DNA from: Streptomyces sp. CB01373
Lineage (GTDB): Bacteria; Actinomycetota; Actinomycetes; Streptomycetales; Streptomycetaceae
Length of the DNA stretch: 64,000 bases
Assembly (NCBI RefSeq): GCF_002803075.1
Contig: NZ_NNBK01000018.1
Coordinates: forward strand, 113,412 to 177,411
Direction of reading: 5' to 3'
Shown here: in pieces, positions 15,967-24,570 of the stretch
How positions within the stretch are numbered: the first letter of the stretch is position 1
Layout: each line of letters begins with the position of its first letter
Position numbers and translations under genes: made by a program
Notes under the pieces: model-generated
Seen by the model: only the letters and a program-made list of their open reading frames with translations
Told to the model about the DNA's origin: nothing
The model's database searches: none

Positions 15967-16881
15967 ATGCCGGGCCCACTGGAAGGCAAGGTCGCGCTGG
16001 TCGCGGGGGCGACGCGGGGAGCGGGCCGGGGAATCGCGGTCGAACTCGGCGCGGCCGGCGCCACCGTCTACGTCACCGGACGCACCACCCGCGCCCGCCG
16101 CTCGGAGTACGACCGCCCCGAGACCATCGAGGACACCGCCGGCCTGGTCACCAGGGCCGGCGGCCACGGCATCGCCGTACCGGCCGACCACCTGGAGCCC
16201 GACCAGGTCCGCGCCCTCGTGGACCGTATCGCTCGTGAGCAGGGCCGGCTCGACGTCCTCGTCAACGACATCTGGGGCGCGGAGCACCTCTTCGCCTGGG
16301 ACACCCCGGTGTGGGAGCACGATCTCGACAAGGGACTGCGGCTGCTCCGGCTCGCGGTGGAGACGCACGCGATCACCAGCCACCACGCCCTGCCGCTGAT
16401 GCTCCGTCACTCCGGCGGTCTGGTGGTGGAGATGACCGACGGCACGGCCGAGTACAACCGGGACACCTACCGCGTGAACTTCTTCTACGACCTCGCCAAG
16501 GCGTCCGTCCTGCGCATGGCCTTCGCGCTCGGCCACGAACTCGGCCCGCGCGGCGCCACCGCGGTGGCCCTCACCCCCGGCTGGCTGCGCTCGGAGCTGA
16601 TGCTCGACCACTTCGGGGTCCGGGAGGGCAACTGGCGCGACGCCCTGGAGAACGTCCCGCACTTCGCCATCTCCGAGACCCCGCGCTTCGCGGGCCGCGC
16701 CGTGGCCGCCCTGGCCGCGGACCCGGAGGTGGCCCGCTGGAACGGCCGGTCCCTGTCCAGCGGCGGCCTCGCCCGGGTCTACGGCTTCACCGACCTCGAC
16801 GGCAGCCGCCCCGACGCCTGGCGCTACCTCGTCGAGGTCCAGGACGCGGGCCGGCCGGCCGATCCGACCGGCTACCGCTGA
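15967..16881 (+). CDS. SDR-family oxidoreductase (long variant)
   Basis: A 304-residue short-chain dehydrogenase. The cofactor motif is AGATRGAGRGIA, the NAD(P)-stabilising block LVND (replacing NNAG) is followed by IWGAEHLF, and the catalytic Tyr and Lys are in FYDLAKASV (YxxxK). The usual catalytic Ser position reads EMTDGTAEYN, i.e. Thr. The C-terminal extension RWNGRSLSSGGLARVYGFTDLDGS is typical of the SDR group annotated as unclassified oxidoreductases. I prefer ATG 15967 because GGGAGG lies 7 nt upstream; an in-frame ATG at 15904 would add 21 poorly conserved residues. Confidence 0.88.
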   Translation: MPGPLEGKVALVAGATRGAGRGIAVELGAAGATVYVTGRTTRARRSEYDRPETIEDTAGLVTRAGGHGIAVPADHLEPDQVRALVDRIAREQGRLDVLVNDIWGAEHLFAWDTPVWEHDLDKGLRLLRLAVETHAITSHHALPLMLRHSGGLVVEMTDGTAEYNRDTYRVNFFYDLAKASVLRMAFALGHELGPRGATAVALTPGWLRSELMLDHFGVREGNWRDALENVPHFAISETPRFAGRAVAALAADPEVARWNGRSLSSGGLARVYGFTDLDGSRPDAWRYLVEVQDAGRPADPTGYR

Positions 16882-16959
16882 CCGGGTGCCGCCGAACGCG
16901 TCTCATCCGAGCGCGCCCTGACGGCCCGCAAGGCGGTCGAGGGGCAGTAGGTTCGGCGC

Positions 16960-17766
16960 ATGACGGACAGCGGGCGATTCGACGGGTACGGGGTTCTCAT
17001 CACCGGCGCGGGCCGGGGCATCGGCGCGGCCACCGCGCGCAGGCTGGCGGAGGAGGGGGCCGGGGTCCTGGTCACCGACGTGGACGGGGACGTGGCGGAG
17101 CGGACGGCGGCGGCGCTGCGCCAACGCGGACTCACCGCACGAGCACATGAGTTGGACGTCGCGGACCGGGAGGCCGTCCCGGCGGCGGTGGAACTGGCCG
17201 TCCGCACCTTCGGATCCCTCGACGTCCTGGTCAACTGCGCTGCGCACTGCACGCCCGACACCCCGCTGTTCGAGGACGACCCGGAAGCGGTGTGGGCCCG
17301 CGACCTCGACGTCACCCTGACCGGCGCCTACCGCTGCTGCCGGGCCGCCCTGCCCCACCTGGCGGCGGCCGGCAGGGGAGCGATCGTCAGCATCGGTTCG
17401 GTCAACGGCGTCCAGGACTTCGGCAACCACGGCTACAGCGCGGCCAAGGCGGGGCTGGCCTCGCTCACCCGCACCCTCGCCGGACACGCCGCCGCCCGCG
17501 GGGTCCGCGTCAACCTGGTGGTGCCGGGCACGGTCCGCACCTCGGCCTGGGAGGGACGGGAGGCCGAACTCGACCGGGTCCGCGACCTGTACCCGCTGGG
17601 CCGGGTCGGGGAACCGGAGGACATCGCCGCCGCGGTGGCCTTCCTCGCCTCCCGCGACGCGGCCTGGATCACCGGCACCACCCTGACCGTCGACGGCGGC
17701 CTCACCGCGGTCAACACCGCTTTCCGCGCTGCCGTTCAGGAGGAGCGGGAGGAGGCCGGCACCTGA
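16960..17766 (+). CDS. Classical SDR oxidoreductase
   Basis: A 268-residue classical short-chain dehydrogenase/reductase. It has TGAGRGIGAATARRL (Gly motif), LDVLVNCAAH (the NNAG position reads NCAA), the catalytic Ser in IVSIGSVNG, YSAAKAGL (Tyr, Lys) and the C-terminal ITGTTLTVDGGLT of the FabG-like type. An acidic residue (TDVDGD) after beta-2 predicts NAD(H) rather than NADP(H). It follows the previous SDR by 78 bp on the same strand. The substrate is unknown. Confidence 0.9.
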   Translation: MTDSGRFDGYGVLITGAGRGIGAATARRLAEEGAGVLVTDVDGDVAERTAAALRQRGLTARAHELDVADREAVPAAVELAVRTFGSLDVLVNCAAHCTPDTPLFEDDPEAVWARDLDVTLTGAYRCCRAALPHLAAAGRGAIVSIGSVNGVQDFGNHGYSAAKAGLASLTRTLAGHAAARGVRVNLVVPGTVRTSAWEGREAELDRVRDLYPLGRVGEPEDIAAAVAFLASRDAAWITGTTLTVDGGLTAVNTAFRAAVQEEREEAGT

Positions 17767-17901
17767 ACGCGCCCTGCCCCGGCCCGAACTGACGGCCAGT
17801 TGTCACCGTTTCGTCTCGGTGCGCGAAGCTCCGCAACCGATGTGCCCCGCCACGGGTCTAGGTGTCGGGAAGTGCCGGAACGCACGAGGGGCAGGGCCGT
17901 C

Positions 17902-18597
17902 ATGAGGGACATCGGCAGGCGGGGAGCGGTCGTACTGGGCGTCACGGGACTGGTGGCGCCACTCACACTCGCGCTCGGTACCGTACCGGCGCAGGCGGCG
18001 AGTTGCACGACGCAGGCGGGGCCGTACCAGAAGAAGGTGGAGAAGTTCCTCGGGCGGCCGGTGGACGGACGGCAGTCGGCCGCCGACTGCAAGGCCATAC
18101 AGGCCTTCCAGAACAAGCACGGCATCACGCCGAACATCGGCTACGCGGGTCCCGTCACCTGGGGCGTGATGGACCTCATGAACAAGCAGAAGGCCGTGGG
18201 CAAGAAGCCCAACAAGAGCGGCAAGTGCCCGGTCAACAAGGGCCGTATCGCCTGCGTCGACCTCACCCTCCAGCTCAGCTGGGTCCAGGACGGCAGCCGG
18301 CTCGTCTACGGGCCGGTCCCGGTGCGCACGGGACGCAAGGGGTACGCGACCCGCACCGGCCTGAAGAAGATCTACTGGCGGCACATCGACCACTACTCCA
18401 CCCTCTACAACGTGCCGATGCCCTACAGCCAGTTCTTCGACGGCGGCCAGGCCTTCCACTCCGTCGGCCTGAGCGTGTGGAACCCGCCGGGCTCGCACGG
18501 CTGCGTGAACATGACGACGAAGGACGCCAAGAAGTACTGGTCGCTGCTGAAGAAGGGCAGCAACGTCTTCGTCTACGGCCGCAAGCCGGGTTCCTGA
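17902..18597 (+). CDS. Secreted L,D-transpeptidase with peptidoglycan-binding domain
   Basis: A 231-residue exported protein. The signal peptide covers residues 1 to about 33 (RRGAVVLGVTGLVAPLTLALG, cleavage after AQA). A short peptidoglycan-binding-like domain follows (KVEKFLGRPVDGRQSAADC, FQNKHGITPNIGYAGPVTWG). The YkuD catalytic domain ends in HSVGLSVWNPPGSHGCVNM, with catalytic H199 and C201. Such enzymes form 3-3 peptidoglycan cross-links outside the membrane. The start at ATG 17902 gives a correct signal peptide. Confidence 0.92.
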   Translation: MRDIGRRGAVVLGVTGLVAPLTLALGTVPAQAASCTTQAGPYQKKVEKFLGRPVDGRQSAADCKAIQAFQNKHGITPNIGYAGPVTWGVMDLMNKQKAVGKKPNKSGKCPVNKGRIACVDLTLQLSWVQDGSRLVYGPVPVRTGRKGYATRTGLKKIYWRHIDHYSTLYNVPMPYSQFFDGGQAFHSVGLSVWNPPGSHGCVNMTTKDAKKYWSLLKKGSNVFVYGRKPGS

Positions 18598-18606
18598 CCT
18601 GCGGAA

Positions 18607-18635
18607 TTGACGTGATGAGCAACACGGTCTGATAT
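18607..18635 (+). promoter_or_regulatory. Possible sigma-70-type promoter
   Basis: A TTGACG box (18607-18612) is followed after 17 bp by TGATAT (18630-18635), about 60 bp before the start of the 57-residue small protein. The -35 box matches 5 of 6 consensus bases, and the -10 box is weak. Confidence 0.3.
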
Positions 18636-18695
18636 GTCCGTATCGCTCGTACTTATTCACAGCGCCTTCACGTCGGGCGGCATATGCTTCACGGC

Positions 18696-18869
18696 ATGTC
18701 CACCAGTGTTGAACCCGTATCCGAGCGATCGGCCGCGGAGGTCAACGAGGAGATCCGGGCGCTGTGGCTCAGGTCGGGCGGGATACTGACCACCGAACAG
18801 CGCGAGGAGTACCAGCGCCTGGTGATGGAGTGGGCCGCGGCCGCCCCGCACTCCGCGAGGGCGGCCTGA
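18696..18869 (+). CDS. Small conserved hypothetical protein (57 aa)
   Basis: An acidic/amphipathic helical peptide (VNEEIRALWLRSGGILTTEQREEYQRLVMEWAAA, shown here from its sequence in two helices) with no signal or membrane segment. The well-formed amphipathic helices make it more convincing than a chance frame. An alternative ATG at 18684 would add MLHG. The function is unknown. It converges on the S1 protease gene. Confidence 0.65.
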   Translation: MSTSVEPVSERSAAEVNEEIRALWLRSGGILTTEQREEYQRLVMEWAAAAPHSARAA

Positions 18870-18934
18870 GCCGGCCCCGACCTCCGTCCTCCGTCTTCGG
18901 TCCGGCCGCGGCCACCCGCCGTCCACGCCCTTCA

Positions 18935-20326
18935 TCAGCTCCACGTCGCCGAGTAGTACCTCTGGTAGGCCTTCCGGTCCCGTTCCGCACGGATCCAGCG
19001 GGTGGCCACCAGGGCGATCAGACTGCCGCCCATGACCAGAAGGCCGGGCCCGACGTTCTGCGGGTCCGACAACCGGGAGAGCAGTGCGGTCCCGTCCGGG
19101 ATGCCGGTCACCGGTGCCGAGGAGCCGGGGGAGGCCGCGCCCGGCGCGATGGCGCTGTGGGTCGCCGCGGCGGACGGCTGCGCGCTCGGCCCGGTGCCCA
19201 GCCGCGCCTTGGACACGATCAGCCGCACATCGAGGGCGGAGAGCGCCTTGGTGACCGGCTGGAAGAACGTCGTGCCGCCCGTCGTGCAGTCGCCGCTGCC
19301 GCCCGAGGTCACCCCCAGGGCGATGCCCTCGGAGAACAGCGGACCGCCGCTGTCGCCCGGCTCCGCGCACACCGAGGTCCGGATGAGGCCGGTGACGGTG
19401 CCCTCCGGGTAGTTCACGGTCGCGCCCAGGCCGGTCACCTCGCCGTCGCGCAGCCCGCTCGTGCTGCCGCTGCGGAACACCCGCTGACCCACGGCCGGAT
19501 CGCCCGCTCCCGTGATCCGTACGCCGTTGCCGCCGCCGATCGCCACCACGTCGGCGCCCGGGCCCGCACTGCCGGAGTCGTACCGCACCAGCGAGAAGTC
19601 GCCGCCGGGGAAGGAACCGGCGACCGTCCTGCCGAGCTGCTGATCGCCCTGGCCGTCGGCGAACCAGATGGAACCGTTGGGCCCGCAGTGGCCCGCGGTG
19701 AGGATGTAGTCGCTCCGCCCGTCGGTCACGTTGAAACCCGCCGAGCAGCGTCCGCCGGTCGACAGGATGGGCTGCGCCCCGTTGAGACGGGTGGTGAAGG
19801 TGCCCTTGGTGCGCTCCATGCGCACAAAGCCGCCGATCCTGCTCGTGACCTGGGTCATCCTGGCCCAGTCGGCGGCGGAGACCGTGCTGTCGCCCTCGAC
19901 CGTCACCTGGTTGGAGCGGTAGTCCATCACCCAGGCCGTGCCGGTCACCCGGGGCGCCGCGCGCAGGGTCGCGGCGGCCGCCTTCAGCTCGTTCATGCTG
20001 TGCCGCACGATCTTCGCCTCGGCGCCCGCCCGCCGCACCTCCGCGGCCGCCCGCTCGTCGGTCACGGCGACCACCGGACGCCCGTCGGAGCCGATCCAGC
20101 TGCCCGCCGTGCGGGAGGCGCCCAGCCGGGCCACCAGGGCGGCGCCGGACGTGCCGGGCGTGTCGGGCGTGTCGGGCGTGTCGGCCGGCCCCGCGGTGCC
20201 GCGCGCCGCGGCGGGAGGCTCGCTCGCCATCGCCGCCTGTGCGACCATCGCTCCTCCCAGGAGGAGTCCCGCGACGGCCGTCAGCCGTGTCACCCGCCGG
20301 ACGACCCGTCGTCGTGCGTGCCCCAT
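18935..20326 (-). CDS. S1 (trypsin-like) serine protease with pro-region and C-terminal membrane anchor
   Basis: A 463-residue exported protease. The signal peptide is RRVTRLTAVAGLLLGGAMVA, and a pro-region (about residues 40-155) carries the AAAEVRRAGAEAKIVRHS-type block of streptogrisin-like precursors. The protease domain has His in TAGHC, Asp in GDFSLVRYD and the nucleophile in GDSGGP, plus Cys pairs. After the catalytic domain comes a Ser/Pro/Ala linker and then a single helix (GPGLLVMGGSLIALVAT) with a basic tail, so the enzyme is predicted to stay membrane-bound with the catalytic domain outside. I chose ATG 20326 because GGGAG lies 6 nt upstream. Confidence 0.88.
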   Translation of the reverse strand: MGHARRRVVRRVTRLTAVAGLLLGGAMVAQAAMASEPPAAARGTAGPADTPDTPDTPGTSGAALVARLGASRTAGSWIGSDGRPVVAVTDERAAAEVRRAGAEAKIVRHSMNELKAAAATLRAAPRVTGTAWVMDYRSNQVTVEGDSTVSAADWARMTQVTSRIGGFVRMERTKGTFTTRLNGAQPILSTGGRCSAGFNVTDGRSDYILTAGHCGPNGSIWFADGQGDQQLGRTVAGSFPGGDFSLVRYDSGSAGPGADVVAIGGGNGVRITGAGDPAVGQRVFRSGSTSGLRDGEVTGLGATVNYPEGTVTGLIRTSVCAEPGDSGGPLFSEGIALGVTSGGSGDCTTGGTTFFQPVTKALSALDVRLIVSKARLGTGPSAQPSAAATHSAIAPGAASPGSSAPVTGIPDGTALLSRLSDPQNVGPGLLVMGGSLIALVATRWIRAERDRKAYQRYYSATWS

Positions 20327-20456
20327 GCATGGCTCCCGAACCCGAACGCGCGGCCTCAACGCCGCGGAGCGCTACGGTCGTTGAGCGCCCCTTCTCCATA
20401 CGTGGCGCGGCGCGGCCGTGTTCAGCGCCCGGGTGATCTTCCTCGGGCGGGCCCGC

Positions 20457-21509
20457 TCAACAGGGCAGCCGCGCCCCCGAGCCGGCCCGCGGCTCGGGGC
20501 CGGGGCCGTCCGGGAGCGGATGGACGCGGGCCCAGCTCGGGGCGTCCCCCCAGACGGAGGCCGCACCGACGTAGGGGCGCAGCAGCGCGGTGAGCACCGG
20601 GTCGCCGTACCCGTTCAGCTCGTCGGAGGCGAGCTTGCGGGCGACGCCGGCGAGGAAGTCGGCGAGCTGCACCCGAGGGTCGCTCCGTGAGTGGACGAGT
20701 TCCACGCCGTCCAGGGCCACCCCCTGCTGCCGGGCCGTCCGCAGGAGCCAGTCGACACGGTCGGGGGTGAGCATGTTCTGCCGGTCGTGCACGAGCCGCA
20801 CGGCGATGCCCGACGCGCTCCACAGCGCGGCCGTCCGCACGATCGCGGGCAGCAGCGGGTTGAGCACGGGGATCAGGGGCGGGCCCGCGGCGACCCGGGC
20901 CCGGTAGGCCTCGGCGCGCTCACGGCTGCCCGCCAGCCGTTCCAGGACCGCCGCGGCCGGTTCGGAAGCCTCCCACGCCGCCGCCCGCCGCAGCTCCTGG
21001 ACGTCGGTGAAGAAGGCGTCCACCGGGTCCGCGGGATCCGCGTCGCTCCTGGCCCGCAGCAGCCGGTTGGCCGCCCGCAGGAACCGCCGCCAGCCGTCCG
21101 CGCCGAGGGCCTCGCGCCCCGCCCTGTACAGGGCGTCCGCCCCGGCCGCGTCCCCGAGCAGCACGTCAAGGGCCCGGTCCACCACGAAGAACGCCTTCTC
21201 GGTGAGGTCGACGCGGGCGTGCCCGTACATCGGTCCGGCGGGGGAGAGCACCCACTCCAGCACCGCCCGGTGCTTCTCCCGCAGCAGGTGGTTGGCCTTG
21301 TACTCCTCCGCGGGCGAGCGGATCCGGTGCCGTATCTCCTGCACGCACCCGGCGGCGGACTCCACCGGGAGCAGCACACTGGCGTGCGCGAAGACGTCGG
21401 TGTTGCCGTCGATGAGGTTCTCGCCGTCCGACCCCGACTCGTCACAGGCGACCTCCAGTACCCCGTCCCGCGCCATCCGCCCGCCCCCGTCCTCGTCGTC
21501 CCGGAACAC
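20457..21509 (-). CDS. DUF3800-like protein
   Basis: A 350-residue cytoplasmic protein with the DUF3800 layout: an N-terminal acidic ACDESGSDGEN, an EYKANHLL block, VRLVHDRQNMLTPDRV, and the C-terminal DPRVQLADFLAGVARK (the family Q-x-A-D motif). DUF3800 has an RNase H-like arrangement of acidic residues, but no activity is established. The GTG at 21509 is the longest start; ATG 21476 (MARDGVLE) is an alternative. It is divergent from the GT87 gene. Confidence 0.75.
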   Translation of the reverse strand: MFRDDEDGGGRMARDGVLEVACDESGSDGENLIDGNTDVFAHASVLLPVESAAGCVQEIRHRIRSPAEEYKANHLLREKHRAVLEWVLSPAGPMYGHARVDLTEKAFFVVDRALDVLLGDAAGADALYRAGREALGADGWRRFLRAANRLLRARSDADPADPVDAFFTDVQELRRAAAWEASEPAAAVLERLAGSRERAEAYRARVAAGPPLIPVLNPLLPAIVRTAALWSASGIAVRLVHDRQNMLTPDRVDWLLRTARQQGVALDGVELVHSRSDPRVQLADFLAGVARKLASDELNGYGDPVLTALLRPYVGAASVWGDAPSWARVHPLPDGPGPEPRAGSGARLPC

Positions 21510-21692
21510 AGCCCGAGTCTCCCACCCTCACCCCCGTCCCAGGGGCTGCCGGCCACGCGAGGGGTCAACGGATCCGCAACCGGGGGGAACCGCCGGAATC
21601 CGCGTCGCCCTCCGGCCGCGTGGCAGCCGCCGTTCGCGGTACCCACTGCACTAACGTCTGCCGTTCGGGTCATGCCGGGTCGAACCGGACGA

Positions 21693-23018
21693 ATGGCTCA
21701 GGTGTGCGAGGCGCTGCGAGACGACGGGGCTGGTGCGGTGAAGGGGATCTGGGCCAGGAGCCAGGGGGGCCGGGTCAGGTGCCCGGGGATCGGACGGTGG
21801 CTCACCGGCCATGCCGGCTGGTGTCTGGCCGCCTCCGTGGCGGTGCACGTCGTCGCCGTCGTCACCCACCCGACGCATCCGCTGGACCTGCGCGTCTACC
21901 GCGAGGCCGCGCCGCACGTGCTCTCCGGCGGTCTGTACGACTACGCGCTGCTCACCACCCCGCCCATCCCGCGGTTGCCGTTCACCTACCCGCCCTTCGC
22001 CGCGCTGGTGTTCCTGCCGTTGTCGCGGCTTCCGTGGGCGGCACTGGTCGCGCTCTGGCAGACGCTGTCCGTGGCGGCCCTGGTCGTCGTCGCCGTGTGC
22101 GCGGTGCGGCTGCTGGGCCCGCGCCCGGGCGTCCGGGGCCGGCGGCAGGCGCTGCTCTGGGCCGCCGCCGGGCTGTGGCTGGAACCCGTGCGCCACACCC
22201 TCGACCAGGGCCAGGTCAACCTGCTGCTGGGTGCCGTGGTCCTGTGGGGCCTTGCCGTGCCGCGCGCCGCGCCGGGCAGGGGAGCGGGGGTGGGCCTGGC
22301 GGCGGCGGTGAAGCTGACCCCGGCCGTCGGCGGTCTGTACCTGCTGGCGACCCGGCAGTGGCGGGCCGCCGCGTGGGCGGTCGCGACCGCGGCCCTGGCG
22401 ACCGCGCTCGCCTGGGGCATCGCCCCGCGCGAGTCCGCACGCTACTGGTCCACGCTCGTCACGGACACCGGCAGGGTCGGCCCCGTCTGGTCGGTGCGCA
22501 ACCAGTCACTGCGCGGGGCCGTCGCCCGACTGCTCGGTCAGGACGCCACCGCCACCATGGTCCTCTGGGCCGTGCTCGCCCTGGTGACCGTGGCGCTGGT
22601 CCGGTCCCTGCGCGCGGGCCTGCGGCGGCACGACCTGCTCGGCGTGCTGGTCGCCGTGGAGCTGTACGGGCTGCTGGTGAGCCCCGTCTCGTGGAGCCAC
22701 CACTGGATCTGGTGCCTGCCGGCCATGATCTGGCTGGCCCACGGCCCCCTCAGCGGCCGCCCGCTCAGCCGGGTCACGCTCGGGTTGTGGGCCGTGGTCA
22801 CCGTCGCCCGCGTGGTGCCCGCCCTGATCGGCGCCGAGGACCACGAGGTCCACCCCGGCGCCTATCCGGCGCTTCTCGCCTGGCCCGGCTGCGTCTACGC
22901 CGGATGCGCCGTGCTGACGCTCGCCGCCGTCGCGCTCAAAGCCGGGGAACACGACCGGCCGGTCCTCGCCGCCGACGGTGCGCGGGAGCGGGATCGCTCG
23001 GAGGTCGCGGGCGGCTGA
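21693..23018 (+). CDS. GT87 (DUF2029) polyprenol-phosphate-mannose-dependent mannosyltransferase
   Basis: An integral membrane GT-C enzyme with about ten membrane segments. The catalytic loop Asp is in HPLDLRVYREA near the first extracytoplasmic loop. LEPVRHTLDQGQVNLLLGAVVLWGL, AAAVKLTPAVGGLYLLATRQW and SVRNQSLRGAVARLL are the recognisable GT87 blocks, and SWSHHWIWCLPA is typical of the late region. Family members add mannose to phosphatidylinositol mannosides or cell-wall polymers from the outer face. Start alternatives are ATG 21672, ATG 21693 and GTG 21738; none has a good ribosome site. Confidence 0.85.
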   Translation: MAQVCEALRDDGAGAVKGIWARSQGGRVRCPGIGRWLTGHAGWCLAASVAVHVVAVVTHPTHPLDLRVYREAAPHVLSGGLYDYALLTTPPIPRLPFTYPPFAALVFLPLSRLPWAALVALWQTLSVAALVVVAVCAVRLLGPRPGVRGRRQALLWAAAGLWLEPVRHTLDQGQVNLLLGAVVLWGLAVPRAAPGRGAGVGLAAAVKLTPAVGGLYLLATRQWRAAAWAVATAALATALAWGIAPRESARYWSTLVTDTGRVGPVWSVRNQSLRGAVARLLGQDATATMVLWAVLALVTVALVRSLRAGLRRHDLLGVLVAVELYGLLVSPVSWSHHWIWCLPAMIWLAHGPLSGRPLSRVTLGLWAVVTVARVVPALIGAEDHEVHPGAYPALLAWPGCVYAGCAVLTLAAVALKAGEHDRPVLAADGARERDRSEVAGG

Positions 23019-23085
23019 CCGCCGGCCGCCTCCAGGTACCTTCCATCAGCGCCGGACGCCGTCGGTCACTTCCAGGTGCCGTCCG

Positions 23086-23499
23086 TCAGTTCCAGGCGCC
23101 GTAGGGCTCGTCGACCAGCTGGAACACCGGCTCGCCGCGTACCGGGTCCTTCGCCATGGACAGCCGTACGCGATCCCCGCCGTGGATGCCGATGGGCGGC
23201 CCCATGACCCGGCCCCGTACGACGAAGCCCTCGCTCATCTCGACCAGCGAAACATTGCGCGCGGCGGGGGAGTTGCGGTTCACCACCGTGGAGTGGCGGA
23301 CCGTGCCCGTCCCCGCGCTGCGCTCGGTGCGCAGGTCGCTGCCCCGGCAGACGGGGCACAGCAGCCGGTGGTACACGGCCGTGCCGCACCACGTGCAGCG
23401 CTGGAAGTACAGGGCCTGCGTGTCGCGGGCCGTGGGCGCGAGAAGGCCGGTCGTGGTGCCGGCCGCCCGGGGAACGGTGTTTCCTGAGAGGTAGTACAC
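23086..23499 (-). CDS. DUF35 / OB-fold zinc-ribbon protein
   Basis: A 137-residue protein with an N-terminal rubredoxin-like zinc ribbon (RCTWCG and CPVCRG, four Cys) and a C-terminal OB fold (GFVVRGRVMGPP, GDRVRLS), the DUF35 architecture found next to thiolases and acyl-CoA enzymes, where it acts as a scaffold or acyl-CoA-binding partner. Here no thiolase is adjacent. I set the start at GTG 23499, which has GGAG 9 nt upstream. About 100 bp before it is a 13-bp motif also found before the TetR gene. Confidence 0.85.
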   Translation of the reverse strand: MYYLSGNTVPRAAGTTTGLLAPTARDTQALYFQRCTWCGTAVYHRLLCPVCRGSDLRTERSAGTGTVRHSTVVNRNSPAARNVSLVEMSEGFVVRGRVMGPPIGIHGGDRVRLSMAKDPVRGEPVFQLVDEPYGAWN

Positions 23500-23598
23500 G
23501 CTGGTCAACTCCCTGCGCTGGGCCGGAATCCCGCGTGCGCGGCGTACCCGGGCACGCACGTGCGCGGTGGGTCGCGCCACCGTGCACGGCCACAGAGT

Positions 23599-23611
23599 AT
23601 GGCACTGGGTG
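23599..23611. promoter_or_regulatory. Candidate TetR operator, copy 1
   Basis: The sequence ATGGCACTGGGTG, followed by TCACTCG, lies 100 bp upstream of the DUF35 gene. It matches at 12 of 13 positions the ATGGCACTCGGTG in the promoter of the TetR gene, 840 bp away. Confidence 0.5.
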
Positions 23612-23646
23612 TCACTCGTAAATGCACTGCGTACCCTCGATTGCCC

Positions 23647-24408
23647 TCAACTCCCGGGCGGACGGCCCTCCGCGAGCGCCGTCTCGACCTCCCGCACCAC
23701 CTGCCACAGGGGCGCTCCGCGCCGTGCGACCACGACGACCACGTCGTCCCGCGCCGCCCCGGGCGCCCGCTCGGCGCGAGGGGCGGCCGGGTCGCGGAAG
23801 GCGGTCTGCACATGGTTCAGCGCGTGGTCCACCGCGGCGCCCGCGTCGCCGAGGCCGTCCGAACGCAGCCACGTGCGCAGGGCGTTGTTGTGCGCCGCCA
23901 CCACGGCCGCCGCGATCACGTCCGCCCGCAGGGTCCCGTCGCGCCGCCCCGCGAACCGGGCCCGCAGATATCCGGCCAGCGCGCGCTCGTAGCGCCACAC
24001 CACCGACAACTCGTAGGCCCGCAGCCCCGGTACGCGCTTGGTGATCCGGTAGCGCTGGACGGAGAACGCCGGGTTCTCCGTGTACATCCGCAGGACCAGC
24101 CGGGCCGCGTCGCAGGCCCGCCGCACGGGCTCGTCCTCGTCGCCGCCGGCGGCGAGGAACGCCGTCATGTCGGCCAGATACCGCTCGTGGTCGGGGAAGA
24201 CCACGTCCTCCTTGGAGGGGAAGTAGCGGAAGAAGGACCGCCGTCCGACCCCGGCGAGCGCCACGATGTCGTCGACGGTGGTCTGTTCGTAGCCGCGCTC
24301 CAGGAACAGCCGGAACGCCGCCGCCACGAGGGCCTCCCGCATGGGCGGCCGCCCGGCCGCCGACCGCGCCTTCTCACCGCGGCGGGACGCGGCAGTGCTG
24401 GAGCTCAT
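23647..24408 (-). CDS. TetR family transcriptional regulator
   Basis: A 253-residue repressor. The helix-turn-helix is REALVAAAFRLFLERGYEQT, VDDIVALAGVGRRSFFRYFPSKE (the RSFFRYF variant is common in one actinobacterial TetR class), followed by the C-terminal MftR-like ligand-binding domain. It lies between the DUF35 gene (same strand, downstream) and the divergent ATP-grasp gene, and both flanks carry its candidate operator. Confidence 0.9.
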   Translation of the reverse strand: MSSSTAASRRGEKARSAAGRPPMREALVAAAFRLFLERGYEQTTVDDIVALAGVGRRSFFRYFPSKEDVVFPDHERYLADMTAFLAAGGDEDEPVRRACDAARLVLRMYTENPAFSVQRYRITKRVPGLRAYELSVVWRYERALAGYLRARFAGRRDGTLRADVIAAAVVAAHNNALRTWLRSDGLGDAGAAVDHALNHVQTAFRDPAAPRAERAPGAARDDVVVVVARRGAPLWQVVREVETALAEGRPPGS

Positions 24409-24439
24409 GGACGGGAACGTAGCACCCGGGCGGGCACCG

Positions 24440-24476
24440 ATGGCACTCGGTGCAGCCTGACGAGGGAACCGAGTGC
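24440..24476. promoter_or_regulatory. Candidate TetR operator region, copy 2, with a 9-bp inverted repeat
   Basis: ATGGCACTCGGTG (24440-24452) includes GCACTCGGT, whose exact reverse complement ACCGAGTGC lies at 24468-24476. The pair sits between the TetR start (24408) and the divergent ATP-grasp gene (24571), close enough to control both. Confidence 0.55.
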
Positions 24477-24570
24477 AACAGGGGGCATCGGGCGGTCCCC
24501 GCAGTAACCTTTCCTCACCCTCGCCCGCTCCTCGTCCGGCCTACCGGACACCGCGCTCCAGGAGACGCCC

